Origin: Martinezella tropici
Lineage (GTDB): Bacteria > Pseudomonadota > Alphaproteobacteria > Rhizobiales > Rhizobiaceae
Direction: 5' to 3'
DNA: 64,000 bases
Assembly: GCF_003287875.1 (NCBI RefSeq)
Contig: NZ_QMKK01000044.1
Span: forward strand, 186,001-250,000
Shown: positions 18,861-27,640 of the stretch, piece by piece
Layout: every line of letters starts with the position of its first letter
How positions within the stretch are numbered: the stretch's first letter is position 1
The notes under the pieces: model-generated
What the model was told of the DNA's origin: nothing
The model's database searches: none
What the model saw: the letters and a program-made list of their open reading frames with translations, nothing else
Position numbers and translations under genes: made by a program

Positions 18861-19397
18861 ATGGGATGGCGGCGCAAGAAGACGCAACAACGAATAACCG
18901 GGAGCCAATTGGAAGCCGTGTCCAGCCAAGTCGCGCCACGTTTCGTTAAGCGGTCAGGTCCGCTCGCCCGAATCGCCTTCCTCATTCTCGCCGCGGCAGC
19001 GCCGTTCTTCTTCATGCCAAATGCGGCTCATGCCGACTTCCGCGTTTGCAACGGCACGCAGAATCTCGTCGGTGTCGCGATCGGCTACCGTGCGAAGGAT
19101 GGCTGGGTGACGGAGGGATGGTGGCAGGTTCCGGCGACCACCTGTGCCACGCTGATCGAGGGGCCGCTTCAATCCCGCTATTATTATCTCTACGCAGAAG
19201 ATGCGGCTCGCGGCGGCCGCTGGACGGGCGACGTCGAAATGTGCGTGGCGGAAAATGAATTCAAAATCCCAGGTGTGAAAGACTGCTACGCTCGTGGCTA
19301 CCAAAAGATGGGATTCAAGGAATACGACACGGGGCGTCAGGCAAGCTGGATGGTTCAGCTCTCCGATACCTCGGGCAGCCAGGAAAGCCAGAATTGA
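18861..19397 (+). CDS. DUF1036 family exported protein
   Basis: 178 residues from the ATG at 18861 (a GTG at 18918 is an alternative). A hydrophobic export segment IAFLILAAAAPFFFM ends in NAAHA, then the DUF1036 domain: ADFRVCNGTQNLVGVAIGYR, TEGWWQVPATTCATLIEGPL, YYYLYAEDAARGG, KDCYARGYQKMGFKEYDTG. Four cysteines probably pair in the periplasm. Function unknown. Its TGA overlaps the ATG of pyruvate kinase (TGATG), so the two are translationally coupled. Confidence 0.78.
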   Translation: MGWRRKKTQQRITGSQLEAVSSQVAPRFVKRSGPLARIAFLILAAAAPFFFMPNAAHADFRVCNGTQNLVGVAIGYRAKDGWVTEGWWQVPATTCATLIEGPLQSRYYYLYAEDAARGGRWTGDVEMCVAENEFKIPGVKDCYARGYQKMGFKEYDTGRQASWMVQLSDTSGSQESQN

Positions 19398-20836
19398 TGA
19401 GACGAAACCGCAAAGTCAAAATCCTCGCAACGCTCGGTCCGGCATCCTCTTCGGAGGAAATGATCCAGAAGCTCCATGAGGCCGGGGCAGATTTGTTCCG
19501 CATCAACATGAGCCATGCCAGCCATGACCTGATGCGCACACTGATCCAGCGCATTCGCGCCGTCGAAGCCCGCTGTGGCCGCCCGATCGGAATTCTCGCC
19601 GATTTGCAGGGTCCCAAGCTGCGTGTCGGCAAGTTTGCCGAAGGCAAGGTCGATCTCAAGCCCGGCCAGACGTTTACGCTCGACAATCAGGATACGCCCG
19701 GCGACAACACGCGCGTGTTCCTGCCGCATCCGGAAATCCTGGAATCGGTTCAGCCCGGCCATCGCCTGCTGATCGATGACGGCAAGCTGGCGCTGCGTGC
19801 CGAGAAGTGCGACGGCAAGAGCATCGTCACCACCGTCATTTCGGGCACGAAGATTTCCGACCGCAAGGGCGTCAGCCTGCCCGACACGCTGCTTGGCGTC
19901 GGCGCGCTGACCGACAAGGACCGCACCGATCTCGATGCCGTTCTCGCCACCAACGAAGTCGACTGGGTGGCGCTTTCCTTCATCCAGCGTCCGGAAGACC
20001 TGACGGAAGTCCGCAAGATCTCCCATGGCCGCGTCGGCCTGATGTCGAAGATCGAGAAGCCGCAGGCCGTCGAGCGCATAGAGGAAATCATCGAGCTCTC
20101 CGACGCGCTGATGGTGGCCCGCGGCGACCTCGGCGTCGAAATGCCGCTGGAAGCCGTTCCCGGCATTCAGAAGCAGCTGATCCGCGCCTGCCGCCGCTCC
20201 GGCAAGCCGGTGGTCGTTGCCACGCAGATGCTGGAATCGATGATCTCCGCGCCGGTCCCGACCCGCGCTGAAGTGTCCGACGTGGCGACCGCCGTCTTCG
20301 AAGGCGCCGATGCCGTCATGCTGTCGGCAGAATCCGCCTCCGGCGACTATCCGGTCGAAGCCGTTTCCATGATGGCTTCGATCGCCGGCACGATCGAGCG
20401 CGAGCCGCATTATCCGGGCATCATCTACGCACAGCGTGCGCTTCCGGAAGCGACCGGCGCCGATGCGATCTCGCTCGCCGCCCGTCAGATCGCCGAGACT
20501 CTGAAGCTCGCCGCCATCGTCTGCTACACCTCGTCGGGCACGACCGGCCTGCGCGCCTCGCGCGAGCGTCCGCAGGTTCCGATCCTGGCGCTGTCGCCGA
20601 TCATCCAGACGGCGCGTCGCCTGTCCGTCGTCTGGGGCATGCATTGTGTCGTCACCCACGATGCGACCGATCTCGACGACATGGTCAACAATGCCTGCCG
20701 TATCGTTGCCGAGGAAGGCTTCGGCAAGCCGGGTGACCGCATCATCATCTCGGCCGGCGTGCCGCTCGGTACCCCCGGTGCCACCAACATGCTGCGCATT
20801 GCCTATATCGGTTCGGACGGTCAGTCCGGCGTGTGA
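19397..20836 (+). CDS. pyk: Pyruvate kinase
   Basis: 479 residues, last step of glycolysis (PEP plus ADP to pyruvate plus ATP). Seen: RKVKILATLGPASSS, RINMSHAS, the catalytic lysine and metal region SKIEKPQAVERIEEI, MVARGDLGVEMP, and PVVVATQMLESMI. C-terminal allosteric domain present. Start at ATG 19397, which overlaps the stop of the DUF1036 gene. Ends with a strong hairpin terminator. The other carbon genes of the window are 30 kb away. Confidence 0.95.
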   Translation: MRRNRKVKILATLGPASSSEEMIQKLHEAGADLFRINMSHASHDLMRTLIQRIRAVEARCGRPIGILADLQGPKLRVGKFAEGKVDLKPGQTFTLDNQDTPGDNTRVFLPHPEILESVQPGHRLLIDDGKLALRAEKCDGKSIVTTVISGTKISDRKGVSLPDTLLGVGALTDKDRTDLDAVLATNEVDWVALSFIQRPEDLTEVRKISHGRVGLMSKIEKPQAVERIEEIIELSDALMVARGDLGVEMPLEAVPGIQKQLIRACRRSGKPVVVATQMLESMISAPVPTRAEVSDVATAVFEGADAVMLSAESASGDYPVEAVSMMASIAGTIEREPHYPGIIYAQRALPEATGADAISLAARQIAETLKLAAIVCYTSSGTTGLRASRERPQVPILALSPIIQTARRLSVVWGMHCVVTHDATDLDDMVNNACRIVAEEGFGKPGDRIIISAGVPLGTPGATNMLRIAYIGSDGQSGV

Positions 20837-20874
20837 TTGCCGACATCTGATTGCGGCAGCCCTCAAACATCCGA

Positions 20875-20905
20875 AACCCGCTGTCGAAAGACGGCGGGTT
20901 TTTTC
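20875..20905 (+). terminator. Terminator of pyk
   Basis: AACCCGCTGTC-gaaa-GACGGCGGGTT, an eleven-base stem with one GT pair and a GAAA tetraloop, then TTTTC. Forty bases after the pyk stop. Confidence 0.9.
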
Positions 20906-20960
20906 TTGAAGCCGAAGCGCCTGCAATCCCAGGCAGGTGGATGAAGAAGGAGATATGCCA

Positions 20961-21842
20961 ATGAAAGTCGGGTTTATCGGATTGGGCCAGATGGGGAGCG
21001 CCATGGCCGTCAATCTTATCAAGGCCGGGCATGAGGTGACCGTCTATAATCGTTCGCGCGACAAGGCCGAGGCTCTGGCCGGCGAGGGCGCCAAGGTTGC
21101 GGCGACCGTGGCGGAAGCGAGCGCCGGCGAGGCAGTCTTCACCATGCTCGCACATGACGATGCGCTATCGGCCGTCGTCCATGGCGATGGCGGCGTTCTG
21201 GCAAGCCTTGGCAAGGGTGCAGTCCATATCTCTGCAAGCACAATCAGCGTGGCGATGTCCGAGCGGCTCACCAAAGAGCACACCGCGGCGGGCCAGCGCT
21301 TCGTTGCCGCGCCCGTCTTCGGCCGTCCGGACGCTGCGGCTGCGGCGAAGCTTTTCGTTGCCGCCGCGGGTGCGCCAGACGCCATCCAGTCGGTTACGCC
21401 GCTTTTTGACGCGATCGGTCAGCGCACCTTTGTGCTCGGCGAGGAGCCGAGGGCAGCCAATCTCGTCAAGCTCAGCGGCAATTTCCTCATCGCTTCGGTC
21501 ATCGAGTCGCTGGGCGAGGCCATGGCGCTGGTCGAGAAGGGCGGTGTCGACCGGCATGCCTATCTCGATCTCTTGACCTCGACGCTCTTCAACGCGCCTG
21601 TCTACAAGACCTATGGCGGGCTGATCGCGGATCGCAAGTTCCAACCAGCCGGTTTCGCTGCACCGCTCGGCCAGAAGGATATCCGGCTGGCGCTCGCTGC
21701 CGGCGAGGCGCTGAACGTGCCGCTGCCATTGGCGAGCCTGCTGCGTGACCGGTTCCTCAACCTGCTGGCGCATGGCGGCGAGGAGCTGGACTGGTCGGCG
21801 ATTGGCGCGCTGGCGGCGAAAGATGCGGGGTTGGTGGGGTAG
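20961..21842 (+). CDS. NAD(P)-dependent beta-hydroxyacid dehydrogenase
   Basis: 293 residues, second member of this family in the window and distinct from the one at 15 kb. Seen: MKVGFIGLGQMGSAMAVNLIKAG, FVAAPVFGRPDAAAAAKLF in place of the usual V-S-G-G loop (VFGRP is a marker of the imine reductase-like/glyoxylate-reductase-like subgroup), and ANLVKLSGNFLI with the catalytic lysine. Substrate unknown. ATG at 20961 lies eight bases after AAGGAG; the ATG at 20955 is too close to it. Confidence 0.82.
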   Translation: MKVGFIGLGQMGSAMAVNLIKAGHEVTVYNRSRDKAEALAGEGAKVAATVAEASAGEAVFTMLAHDDALSAVVHGDGGVLASLGKGAVHISASTISVAMSERLTKEHTAAGQRFVAAPVFGRPDAAAAAKLFVAAAGAPDAIQSVTPLFDAIGQRTFVLGEEPRAANLVKLSGNFLIASVIESLGEAMALVEKGGVDRHAYLDLLTSTLFNAPVYKTYGGLIADRKFQPAGFAAPLGQKDIRLALAAGEALNVPLPLASLLRDRFLNLLAHGGEELDWSAIGALAAKDAGLVG

Positions 21843-21890
21843 TTCGGCAGCTGGGAGATTTATCCATAGCTAATCGAGTTTGCGGAGGTG

Positions 21891-22302
21891 CATACCCCCT
21901 CTGTCCCTGCGGGACATCTCCCCTACAAGGCAGGGGTATCGCATATGAGCGGAGATCGCCGCTGTCCCCCTTCTCCCCAGCGGGGAGAAGGTGCCGCCAG
22001 GCGGATGAGGGGGGTGCCCGCCAAGACCACTAAAATTCATGAATTCAAATAGATAACCCCCTCGTCCGACCCTTCGGGCCACCTTCTCCCCAAGGGGAGA
22101 AGGAGCTTATGGTGCTCGTCCGCCTCCATATGCGATAGCCCTGCCACAAGAGGGGAGATCGTTTGGAGTTTGCAGGCGTCTTTAACGATACAACGCGCTT
22201 CAGTCTCTGCGGATACAAAGTTGCTTGGAGGCGTGTCGATGCCGCAGGTTACCAATCTCCCCCTTGTGGGGGAGATGTCGCGATAGCGACAGAGGGGTAT
22301 CA
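21891..22302. repeat. Nested palindromic repeat array (A-B-B'-A' arrangement)
   Basis: This fills most of the 550 bases between the dehydrogenase and lysE-type genes. Element B (21966-22018, cccccttctccccagcgggg ... aggcggatgaggggg) is mirrored by B' (22055-22103, ccccctcgtccgacc ... ccaaggggagaagg). Outside them, the piece at 21914-21955 (catctcccctacaaggcagg ... tatcgcatatgag) is mirrored at 22121-22160 (ccgcctccatatgcgatagc ... aagaggggagat). The centre is the perfect palindrome AATTCATGAATT at 22034-22045. A further inverted A copy lies at 22253-22302. No coding capacity. Confidence 0.85.
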
Positions 22303-22392
22303 TAGGTGCGGCAGACTGAAAGCCTCCGCCAAGCCCCTTGCTAACCACCTTCCCACATGCAACCCTTGCTCATTCCAAAAGGAGGGGACTCC

Positions 22393-23028
22393 ATGCATCT
22401 CACTACGCTGCTTGCCTTCGCCACCGTTTCCTTCATCGGTATCGCGACGCCGGGGCCGACTGTGCTGCTGGCGCTGACCAATGGTTCGCGTTTCGGCGTC
22501 AGGCGCGCCTTGCCGGGCATGATCGGGGCCGTCCTTTCCGATGCCGTTCTGATCAGCGCCGTCGCTATCGGCCTCGGTGCCCTGCTTGCGGCTTCGGAAT
22601 TCTGGTTCTCGGCGCTGAAATGGGTGGGTGCGGCTTATCTCGCCTTTCTCGGCATCATGATGCTGCGGTCGAAGGGAAGTATCGAGGGTGCGTTGCAGGC
22701 GAGCGCGAGCCAGGCGAAGGGTACGGCCTTTGCCATCGGCCTGAAGAGTTTCATGGTCGCCGTGACCAATCCGAAGGGCTATCTATTCTTCTCGGCCTTC
22801 CTGCCGCAGTTCATAGACCCTTCTGGGCCGCAGCTGCAGCAATATGTCGTGCTGGGCGCCGTCTTCGCCGCACTCGATTTTATGATCATGTTCGGCTACG
22901 CGGTCTTCGGTTCGCAGGCGGTCCGCGTCCTGAAGTCGGAAGGGGCTAAATGGCTGGAGCGCGCCTGTGGCGGCGCGCTGCTGGCTCTTGCCGGGTCGCT
23001 GGCGCTGTATCGTCGCGCCGTGAATTGA
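22393..23028 (+). CDS. LysE/RhtB family amino acid exporter
   Basis: 211 residues, inner-membrane protein of the LysE superfamily with about six helices. Seen: TLLAFATVSFIGIATPGPTVLLAL (family opening with the A-T-P-G-P motif), NGSRFGVRRALPGMIGA, GLKSFMVAVTNPKGYLFFSAFLPQF (the N-P-K motif). Exports amino acids or homoserine lactone-type molecules; the substrate cannot be told. ATG at 22393 follows GGAGGGGACTCC. Convergent with the dehydratase gene, two bases between the stops. Confidence 0.88.
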   Translation: MHLTTLLAFATVSFIGIATPGPTVLLALTNGSRFGVRRALPGMIGAVLSDAVLISAVAIGLGALLAASEFWFSALKWVGAAYLAFLGIMMLRSKGSIEGALQASASQAKGTAFAIGLKSFMVAVTNPKGYLFFSAFLPQFIDPSGPQLQQYVVLGAVFAALDFMIMFGYAVFGSQAVRVLKSEGAKWLERACGGALLALAGSLALYRRAVN

Positions 23029-23030
23029 GG

Positions 23031-24002
23031 TTATTGACGGCTCAATGCCGCCTCAAAAACTTCCCTGTCGACATTGCCGCCCGACGTGACTGCGATCACC
23101 GTATCGCCGTCGACGTGCCTGCCGTGGAAGAGCGCTGCCGCGAGTGCGACGGCGCCGCCCGGTTCAACGACGATCTTCAAACGGGTGAAGGCGAGCGCTA
23201 TGGCTTTCTGCGCTTCCTCGTCCGTGACGACTAGGCCGGGGCCGCAGAGGCGCTTCATGATCGGAAAAGTGATATCGCCCGGCTGGGGGCTGATGATGGC
23301 ATCGCAGATCGAGCCTTGCAGCGCGGCATTGCGCTCGATCTTACCCGAAACCAGCGAACGGGCGGTGTCGTCGAAATTTTCCGGTTCGCACGGGCGTACC
23401 TTGAAACCCGGCGCGCGGGATTCGAGCGCGAGTGCGATACCCGAGGTCAACCCGCCACCGCCACAAGGAACCAGGACGCTGGCTGTCTCGATGCCTTCCT
23501 CTGCCGCTTGTTCGGCGATTTCCAGCCCAGTCGTTCCCTGGCCGGCAATCACCTGCGGTTCGTCGAAGGGCTTGATGAGAGTCAGGCCTCGCTCCTTGGA
23601 AATACGGGCGCCGATCTCGTCGCGATCTTCCTTCACGCGATCATAGAGCACGACTTCGGCGCCGAAGGCGCGGGTATTGGCGATCTTCAGCTTCGGCGCA
23701 TCAGCCGGCATGATGATGACAGAGGGAATGCCGTGCAGCTTGGCGGCCAGCGCCACGCCCTGGGCATGATTGCCGGAGGAGAAGGCGATGACGCCTCTCG
23801 AACGCACGGCCGGCTCCAGCGCCGAAACAGCCGACCAGCCGCCGCGAAACTTGAAGGAGCCGGAGTGCTGCAGGCATTCGGCTTTCACGAACAGGCGGCG
23901 CCCGGCGATCTCATCGAGAAAAGGCGAGGAGAGCAGCGGCGTGCGCCGCGCCCGACCGCCGAGGCGAGTGCGGGCGGCTTCGATCATTGCGATATCGACC
24001 AT
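23031..24002 (-). CDS. Threonine/serine dehydratase-like PLP enzyme
   Basis: 323 residues of the tryptophan-synthase-beta fold. Seen: TPLLSSPFLDEIAG, the Schiff-base lysine in HSGSFKFRGGWSAV, FSSGNHAQGVALAA, the phosphate-binding tetraglycine CGGGGLTSGIALALE, and ITVTSGGNVD-like end (VIAVTSGGNVD). No C-terminal ACT domain, so it is a catabolic-type threonine dehydratase, serine racemase or hydroxyaspartate dehydratase rather than the feedback-inhibited IlvA. Start at ATG 24002 (MVDIAMIEAARTRL); the open frame upstream to 24308 is non-coding. Confidence 0.85.
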   Translation of the reverse strand: MVDIAMIEAARTRLGGRARRTPLLSSPFLDEIAGRRLFVKAECLQHSGSFKFRGGWSAVSALEPAVRSRGVIAFSSGNHAQGVALAAKLHGIPSVIIMPADAPKLKIANTRAFGAEVVLYDRVKEDRDEIGARISKERGLTLIKPFDEPQVIAGQGTTGLEIAEQAAEEGIETASVLVPCGGGGLTSGIALALESRAPGFKVRPCEPENFDDTARSLVSGKIERNAALQGSICDAIISPQPGDITFPIMKRLCGPGLVVTDEEAQKAIALAFTRLKIVVEPGGAVALAAALFHGRHVDGDTVIAVTSGGNVDREVFEAALSRQ

Positions 24003-24090
24003 GGACGGATCACTCTTCTGATTAGAAAGGTTTTCCCTCCATAAAGCGCGCCGCTTCCCTTTGAAACAAGGAGATTGTCTCCGTGACACT

Positions 24091-24663
24091 TCAGGCGAGG
24101 TTGGGCAGCGAGAGATGCCCGACGTCGTAGGTCTGCGGACCAGACCTGGCCGGATCTTTCGGTGGCTCGGCCAGCAGGCGGAAGCGCACCAACGTCCAGT
24201 GGGTCGGCTCGAAGGCGGCGACCGAGGCCAGTGCTTCGCTGTTCGAGAGGGCTTGCGCTGCCGCCTCAGTTTCGCTCGCGCGGAGCTCGGCGAGCGATGT
24301 CTCGGCATCGATCGTGACCACCTCGCGTGTCGCGAATTTGGCGCGGCGGATACCCGCAGATATCTCGGCGTGCCAGGCGATCCAGGTGTTGACCTGGGGG
24401 CGGCCGAAATTCTCGGTCAGGGCGAGGAAGCCGGGGCCGCAGACGAAGTCGCTCAGGCCTTCCTCCTTCTGCCAGACGTAGAAGGGCGAATAGAAATTCT
24501 GCCGGCTTCCCGTTACCGCATTGCCCTTTCTCGCTGTGAGATAGGCCTTGAATTTCAAGCCCGGAAGGTTGTCGAGCAGGGGACCTTTGTCGCGGATACG
24601 GCGATCGATGATCGTCATGTCGTAATCCGCGGGGAGGGGGAAGTTATATTGCATGGCGATCAT
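24091..24663 (-). CDS. DUF4865 family protein
   Basis: 190 residues. N-terminus MIAMQYNFPLPADYDMTIIDRRI and the middle FYSPFYVWQKEEGLSDFVCG and VNTWIAWHAEI match the DUF4865 family, which has no assigned reaction and resembles small dimeric ferredoxin-like proteins such as antibiotic-biosynthesis monooxygenases. Third gene of a leftward operon with a tautomerase-like and a cupin gene (three bases after the cupin stop), divergent from a LysR regulator. Confidence 0.78.
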   Translation of the reverse strand: MIAMQYNFPLPADYDMTIIDRRIRDKGPLLDNLPGLKFKAYLTARKGNAVTGSRQNFYSPFYVWQKEEGLSDFVCGPGFLALTENFGRPQVNTWIAWHAEISAGIRRAKFATREVVTIDAETSLAELRASETEAAAQALSNSEALASVAAFEPTHWTLVRFRLLAEPPKDPARSGPQTYDVGHLSLPNLA

Positions 24664-24666
24664 CGG

Positions 24667-25062
24667 TCATTCCTCCAGCCAGGTCACGGCGCTGCCATCC
24701 TGCGCCGCCTGGATGCTGATATAGGAGAAGGCATTCTCCGGCGCCGCACCGTGCCGATGGCGCTCGTTGGGCGCGAAGCTGATACAGTCGCCGGCGCGCA
24801 GTTCCTCCGCCGGGCCGCCGAAACGTTCGGCAAGCCCGACGCCGGACAGGACATAGAGGATCTGTCCGTGCGGATGCGTATGCCAGCGTGTCATGACGCC
24901 GGGTTCGAGTTCGCAGCGCATGGCGCTCAGGCCGCCGTTCTCTCCATTCTCCACCAGCGACTCCACTAGGAAGGAGGCCGTGGCGATGCCCTCGGGCGAT
25001 GGCCGCATATTCGTGCCGGCGCGATGGATGGCGGGCGACAGGGTAGATGTGGTCTGAGGCAT
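24667..25062 (-). CDS. Cupin domain protein
   Basis: 131 residues, single cupin barrel. Seen: motif 1 WHTHPHGQILYVLSGVG (metal His residues, G, and the conserved hydrophobic pattern) and motif 2 RAGDCISFAPNERHRHGAAP. Likely a metal-binding small-molecule dioxygenase, isomerase or carrier. ATG at 25062 is five bases after the stop of the tautomerase gene, so the operon is tightly packed; the longer reading starting at 25113 would overlap that gene. Confidence 0.85.
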   Translation of the reverse strand: MPQTTSTLSPAIHRAGTNMRPSPEGIATASFLVESLVENGENGGLSAMRCELEPGVMTRWHTHPHGQILYVLSGVGLAERFGGPAEELRAGDCISFAPNERHRHGAAPENAFSYISIQAAQDGSAVTWLEE

Positions 25063-25067
25063 GGCTC

Positions 25068-25460
25068 TCAAGCCTGTTCGATCATTTGCGCGATGCCGTC
25101 CGAAAAGGACCAATCCTCGCGTGTCGCCGTCGTGATGGTGATCATGATGTCCTCGGGACGGATACCGGGCGAATCGGCAAGAAGTTCGGCGACCCGGCGA
25201 TAGAAGGTCTTCTTGACCTCGGTACTGCGGGGCTTGCCGATCGTGACATCGAAGAAGATGTAGTTGTCCGAACGCGGCTTGCCGGCGAAATAGGTCCGAT
25301 CGAAGATGAGCTCATGCGGCTCCAGCTGATGAATGGACTGGAAGCGATCTGTCGGCGGCACGTCGAAGGCTTCGACCAGAGCGCGGTGGAAATTATCCGA
25401 AAGCGCCTTGAGATATTCCGGCGACTTGCCGCGCAGAAGGGTGATGCGGGTGAATGGCAT
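25068..25460 (-). CDS. Tautomerase family protein
   Basis: 130 residues of the tautomerase/MSAD-like superfamily (double-length beta-alpha-beta subunit). The mature N-terminus would be Pro (MPFTRITLLRG), the catalytic base of this superfamily. Also seen: HQLEPHELIFDRTYFAG and SDNYIFFDVTIGKPRS. First gene of the tautomerase-cupin-DUF4865 operon, 110 bases from the divergent LysR gene. It would act on a small keto-enol substrate, identity unknown. Confidence 0.83.
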   Translation of the reverse strand: MPFTRITLLRGKSPEYLKALSDNFHRALVEAFDVPPTDRFQSIHQLEPHELIFDRTYFAGKPRSDNYIFFDVTIGKPRSTEVKKTFYRRVAELLADSPGIRPEDIMITITTATREDWSFSDGIAQMIEQA

Positions 25461-25510
25461 GGGGTGCTCCTGTTTCCGTTTGACTTGACGAGCACAGAAT
25501 GCCAGCGGAT

Positions 25511-25566
25511 AATCATCCTGAAAATCAGATAATTTTGGATTTATAGTCCCAAAAATATGGATGATT
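25511..25566. promoter_or_regulatory. Divergent promoter region with inverted repeat (LysR site candidate)
   Basis: AATCATCC at 25511-25518 and its inverse GGATGATT at 25559-25566, flanking an AT-rich stretch that holds ataattttggatttat, a T-N11-A type LysR box. It lies between the tautomerase operon (start 25460) and the LysR gene (start 25571). Confidence 0.5.
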
Positions 25567-25570
25567 CTCC

Positions 25571-26512
25571 ATGCGAAAAGTCATCTTCGATCTCGATGTG
25601 CTGCGCAGTTTCGTCACCGGCATGGATCTCGGCAGCTATGCCAAGGCGGCCGACAGGCTCGGGCGTTCGACCTCCGCCATCAGTGCCCAGCTCAAGAAGC
25701 TGGAGGAGCAGGCGGGTACGCCAATCTTCCGCAAGGCGGGGCGTGGGCTGGCGCTGACGGAGGCCGGCGAGACGATGCTTGGCTATGCCCGGCGGCTGCT
25801 GGATCTGAACGACGAGGCGGCCACGGCGCTGCATGGGACCGAGCTTGAGGGCTGGGTGCGCCTCGGTCTGCAGGAGGATTTCGGGGAAACCCTATTGCCC
25901 GAAGTGCTTGGCCGTTTTGCCCGCGCCCATCCAAAGGTGCGCATCGAGGCGCGGGTCGTACGCAATGCGGAACTGATTGAGCGGGTGACCTCAGGCAAGC
26001 TCGACTTGGCGCTTGCCTGGAGCGACGGTTTCCGCACTGCTTATACGGACCGTATAGCCGAAGTACCGCTCTGCTGGGTCGGTCCGGCCAATGGCACGAT
26101 TCAGTGGCGTGCCGATAGCGGTGAGGTCATGCCATTGGCCTCGCTGGAGGCGCCATGCCTGTTGCGTAATATCGCCACGAAGACACTCGATCGGGCCGGT
26201 ATCGGCTGGCGGATATCCTTCGTCAGCCCAAGCCTCGGCGGCCTTTGGGCTGCGACGGCGGCGGGTCTCGGTCTGACACTGCGCACGCCGCTCGGCCTGC
26301 CGCAGAAGGTGCGGCAATTAACGCCTAATGAAGCGGGTCTGCCGGCTTTGCCGAAGCTTGATCTCGTGCTGCATCGTGCCGAGGCGGAGGCTAGCCCTGC
26401 GACGGAACGGCTGGCGTCGATCATGTTGCAGGCGGTGCGGCAGAGCATCGAGACCGTGCCGCAGAGCCGGATATTGGAGGATGCGCCGGCTCATGATGTC
26501 ATCACCGCCTGA
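25571..26512 (+). CDS. LysR-type transcriptional regulator
   Basis: 313 residues. Winged helix at the N-terminus: LRSFVTGMDLGSYAKAADRLGRSTSAISAQLKKLEEQAGTPIFRK, then a linker helix and the two-lobed effector domain starting near LEGWVRLGLQEDFGE. The divergent position next to the tautomerase-cupin-DUF4865 operon is the classic arrangement in which the regulator controls its neighbour. Tail-to-tail it overlaps the hydrolase gene by 22 bases. Confidence 0.9.
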   Translation: MRKVIFDLDVLRSFVTGMDLGSYAKAADRLGRSTSAISAQLKKLEEQAGTPIFRKAGRGLALTEAGETMLGYARRLLDLNDEAATALHGTELEGWVRLGLQEDFGETLLPEVLGRFARAHPKVRIEARVVRNAELIERVTSGKLDLALAWSDGFRTAYTDRIAEVPLCWVGPANGTIQWRADSGEVMPLASLEAPCLLRNIATKTLDRAGIGWRISFVSPSLGGLWAATAAGLGLTLRTPLGLPQKVRQLTPNEAGLPALPKLDLVLHRAEAEASPATERLASIMLQAVRQSIETVPQSRILEDAPAHDVITA

Positions 26513-27540
26513 GATCCGGCGCTGGATTTGGAAGGTTCTGTCGGGAGGTTGGCTATACGGATTTCGGCCTCGGCTGCCAGTATTTCCAGATCGCGCGGCT
26601 GGCCCCCCAGATGTTCGATGGCTGCGATCGCAACATCCGTCGTCACATAATCCGGCTTGTGGCCGAGATTGCGGATGGTGATGAGTTTGGCACCGGCGAT
26701 ATCCCGGGCAAGCCCGCGCGAATGCAATTCCTCCAGCACGATATCATCGCTGTCGCCGGTAATAATGACAGTAGGTGCCTTGATCTCGCTGTAGCGCGGC
26801 GCATGGGTAGAGACATAGGCAAAGAGATTGACGACATCGATTGCGTTGTTGCGGAAGGTCCGCGGTCGCAATACGAGTTCCGGCGCTGTCTTCATGACGT
26901 AGTCCGCCGGCCGGGCATTCGGATGAAAGATGTTGAGCGTGCCGGTATCGACCCGGCGCAGGCCGATCGGAATGACGAAGAGCTGGGTAAAGAGCCAGCC
27001 CAGGACGGGCATGGCGGCGAGCGTGTAGTACCAGTCGACGCCGCCGGACCAGGGATGTGTTGCCGGTGCGAGGAAGAGCAATCCTGCCGTTTTTTCGGGA
27101 TGGCGCATGCCGAAGGCGGCGGCGATGGCACCGCCGAAAGAGTGACCGATGATAATGGCGCTCTTGATGCCGCACCTATCCATCAGCCTTGCAATAGCAT
27201 CGGCCTGACCGGAGGGAAGGGCATTTTCAGCAGTCCCGCGTTCGGAATAGCCGTGGCCCGGCCGATCGACGAACAGCATCTCGGCCCGGCCGCGCAAAGG
27301 TGCCGCAAAGGCTTCGAACTGATCGCGCAGATTGCCGCTGGCGCCATGGATGAAGACCAGAGCCGGCAGGTCCGCCGTCGCCGGGCGCGGCAGATGCACG
27401 GCATTGAGGCGATAGCCGCCGATGTCGGTGAGCTCGCCGATATTCGGATAGGTCTGCTCGATGGCGCGCGTCTTGTAGGCGGAGAAGCCCGCGGCAATGG
27501 CAAGAAGCAGGACAATGGCGGCGAGAAGAGAATCGAACAT
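26491..27540 (-). CDS. Alpha/beta hydrolase with N-terminal membrane helix
   Basis: 349 residues from ATG 27540. An N-terminal hydrophobic helix LLAAIVLLLAIAAGFSAY anchors or exports it. Seen: the oxyanion segment VFIHGASGNLRDQF, FVDRPGHGYSERG, nucleophile elbow IIIGHSFGGAIAAAFG, acid TGDSDDIV and catalytic His in LGHKPDYV. Substrate unknown; related rhizobial proteins are annotated as general hydrolases. The gene's last 22 bases overlap the end of the LysR gene on the other strand. Confidence 0.87.
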   Translation of the reverse strand: MFDSLLAAIVLLLAIAAGFSAYKTRAIEQTYPNIGELTDIGGYRLNAVHLPRPATADLPALVFIHGASGNLRDQFEAFAAPLRGRAEMLFVDRPGHGYSERGTAENALPSGQADAIARLMDRCGIKSAIIIGHSFGGAIAAAFGMRHPEKTAGLLFLAPATHPWSGGVDWYYTLAAMPVLGWLFTQLFVIPIGLRRVDTGTLNIFHPNARPADYVMKTAPELVLRPRTFRNNAIDVVNLFAYVSTHAPRYSEIKAPTVIITGDSDDIVLEELHSRGLARDIAGAKLITIRNLGHKPDYVTTDVAIAAIEHLGGQPRDLEILAAEAEIRIANLPTEPSKSSAGSQAVMTS

Positions 27541-27640
27541 TGCGGCACAGATCAAATATCGTAAGACACTAATCTAGCGCATTCCTGCGGTTTTTCATCC
27601 CTTCCAATCAGCCAAGGGATGAGCGTTCGCGGCCACGGTA

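Noticed and set aside
23031..24308. Longer start for the dehydratase-like gene
   Set aside because: The first 102 residues are Arg/Ser/Pro-rich and overlap the DUF4865 gene; the family start is at 24002.
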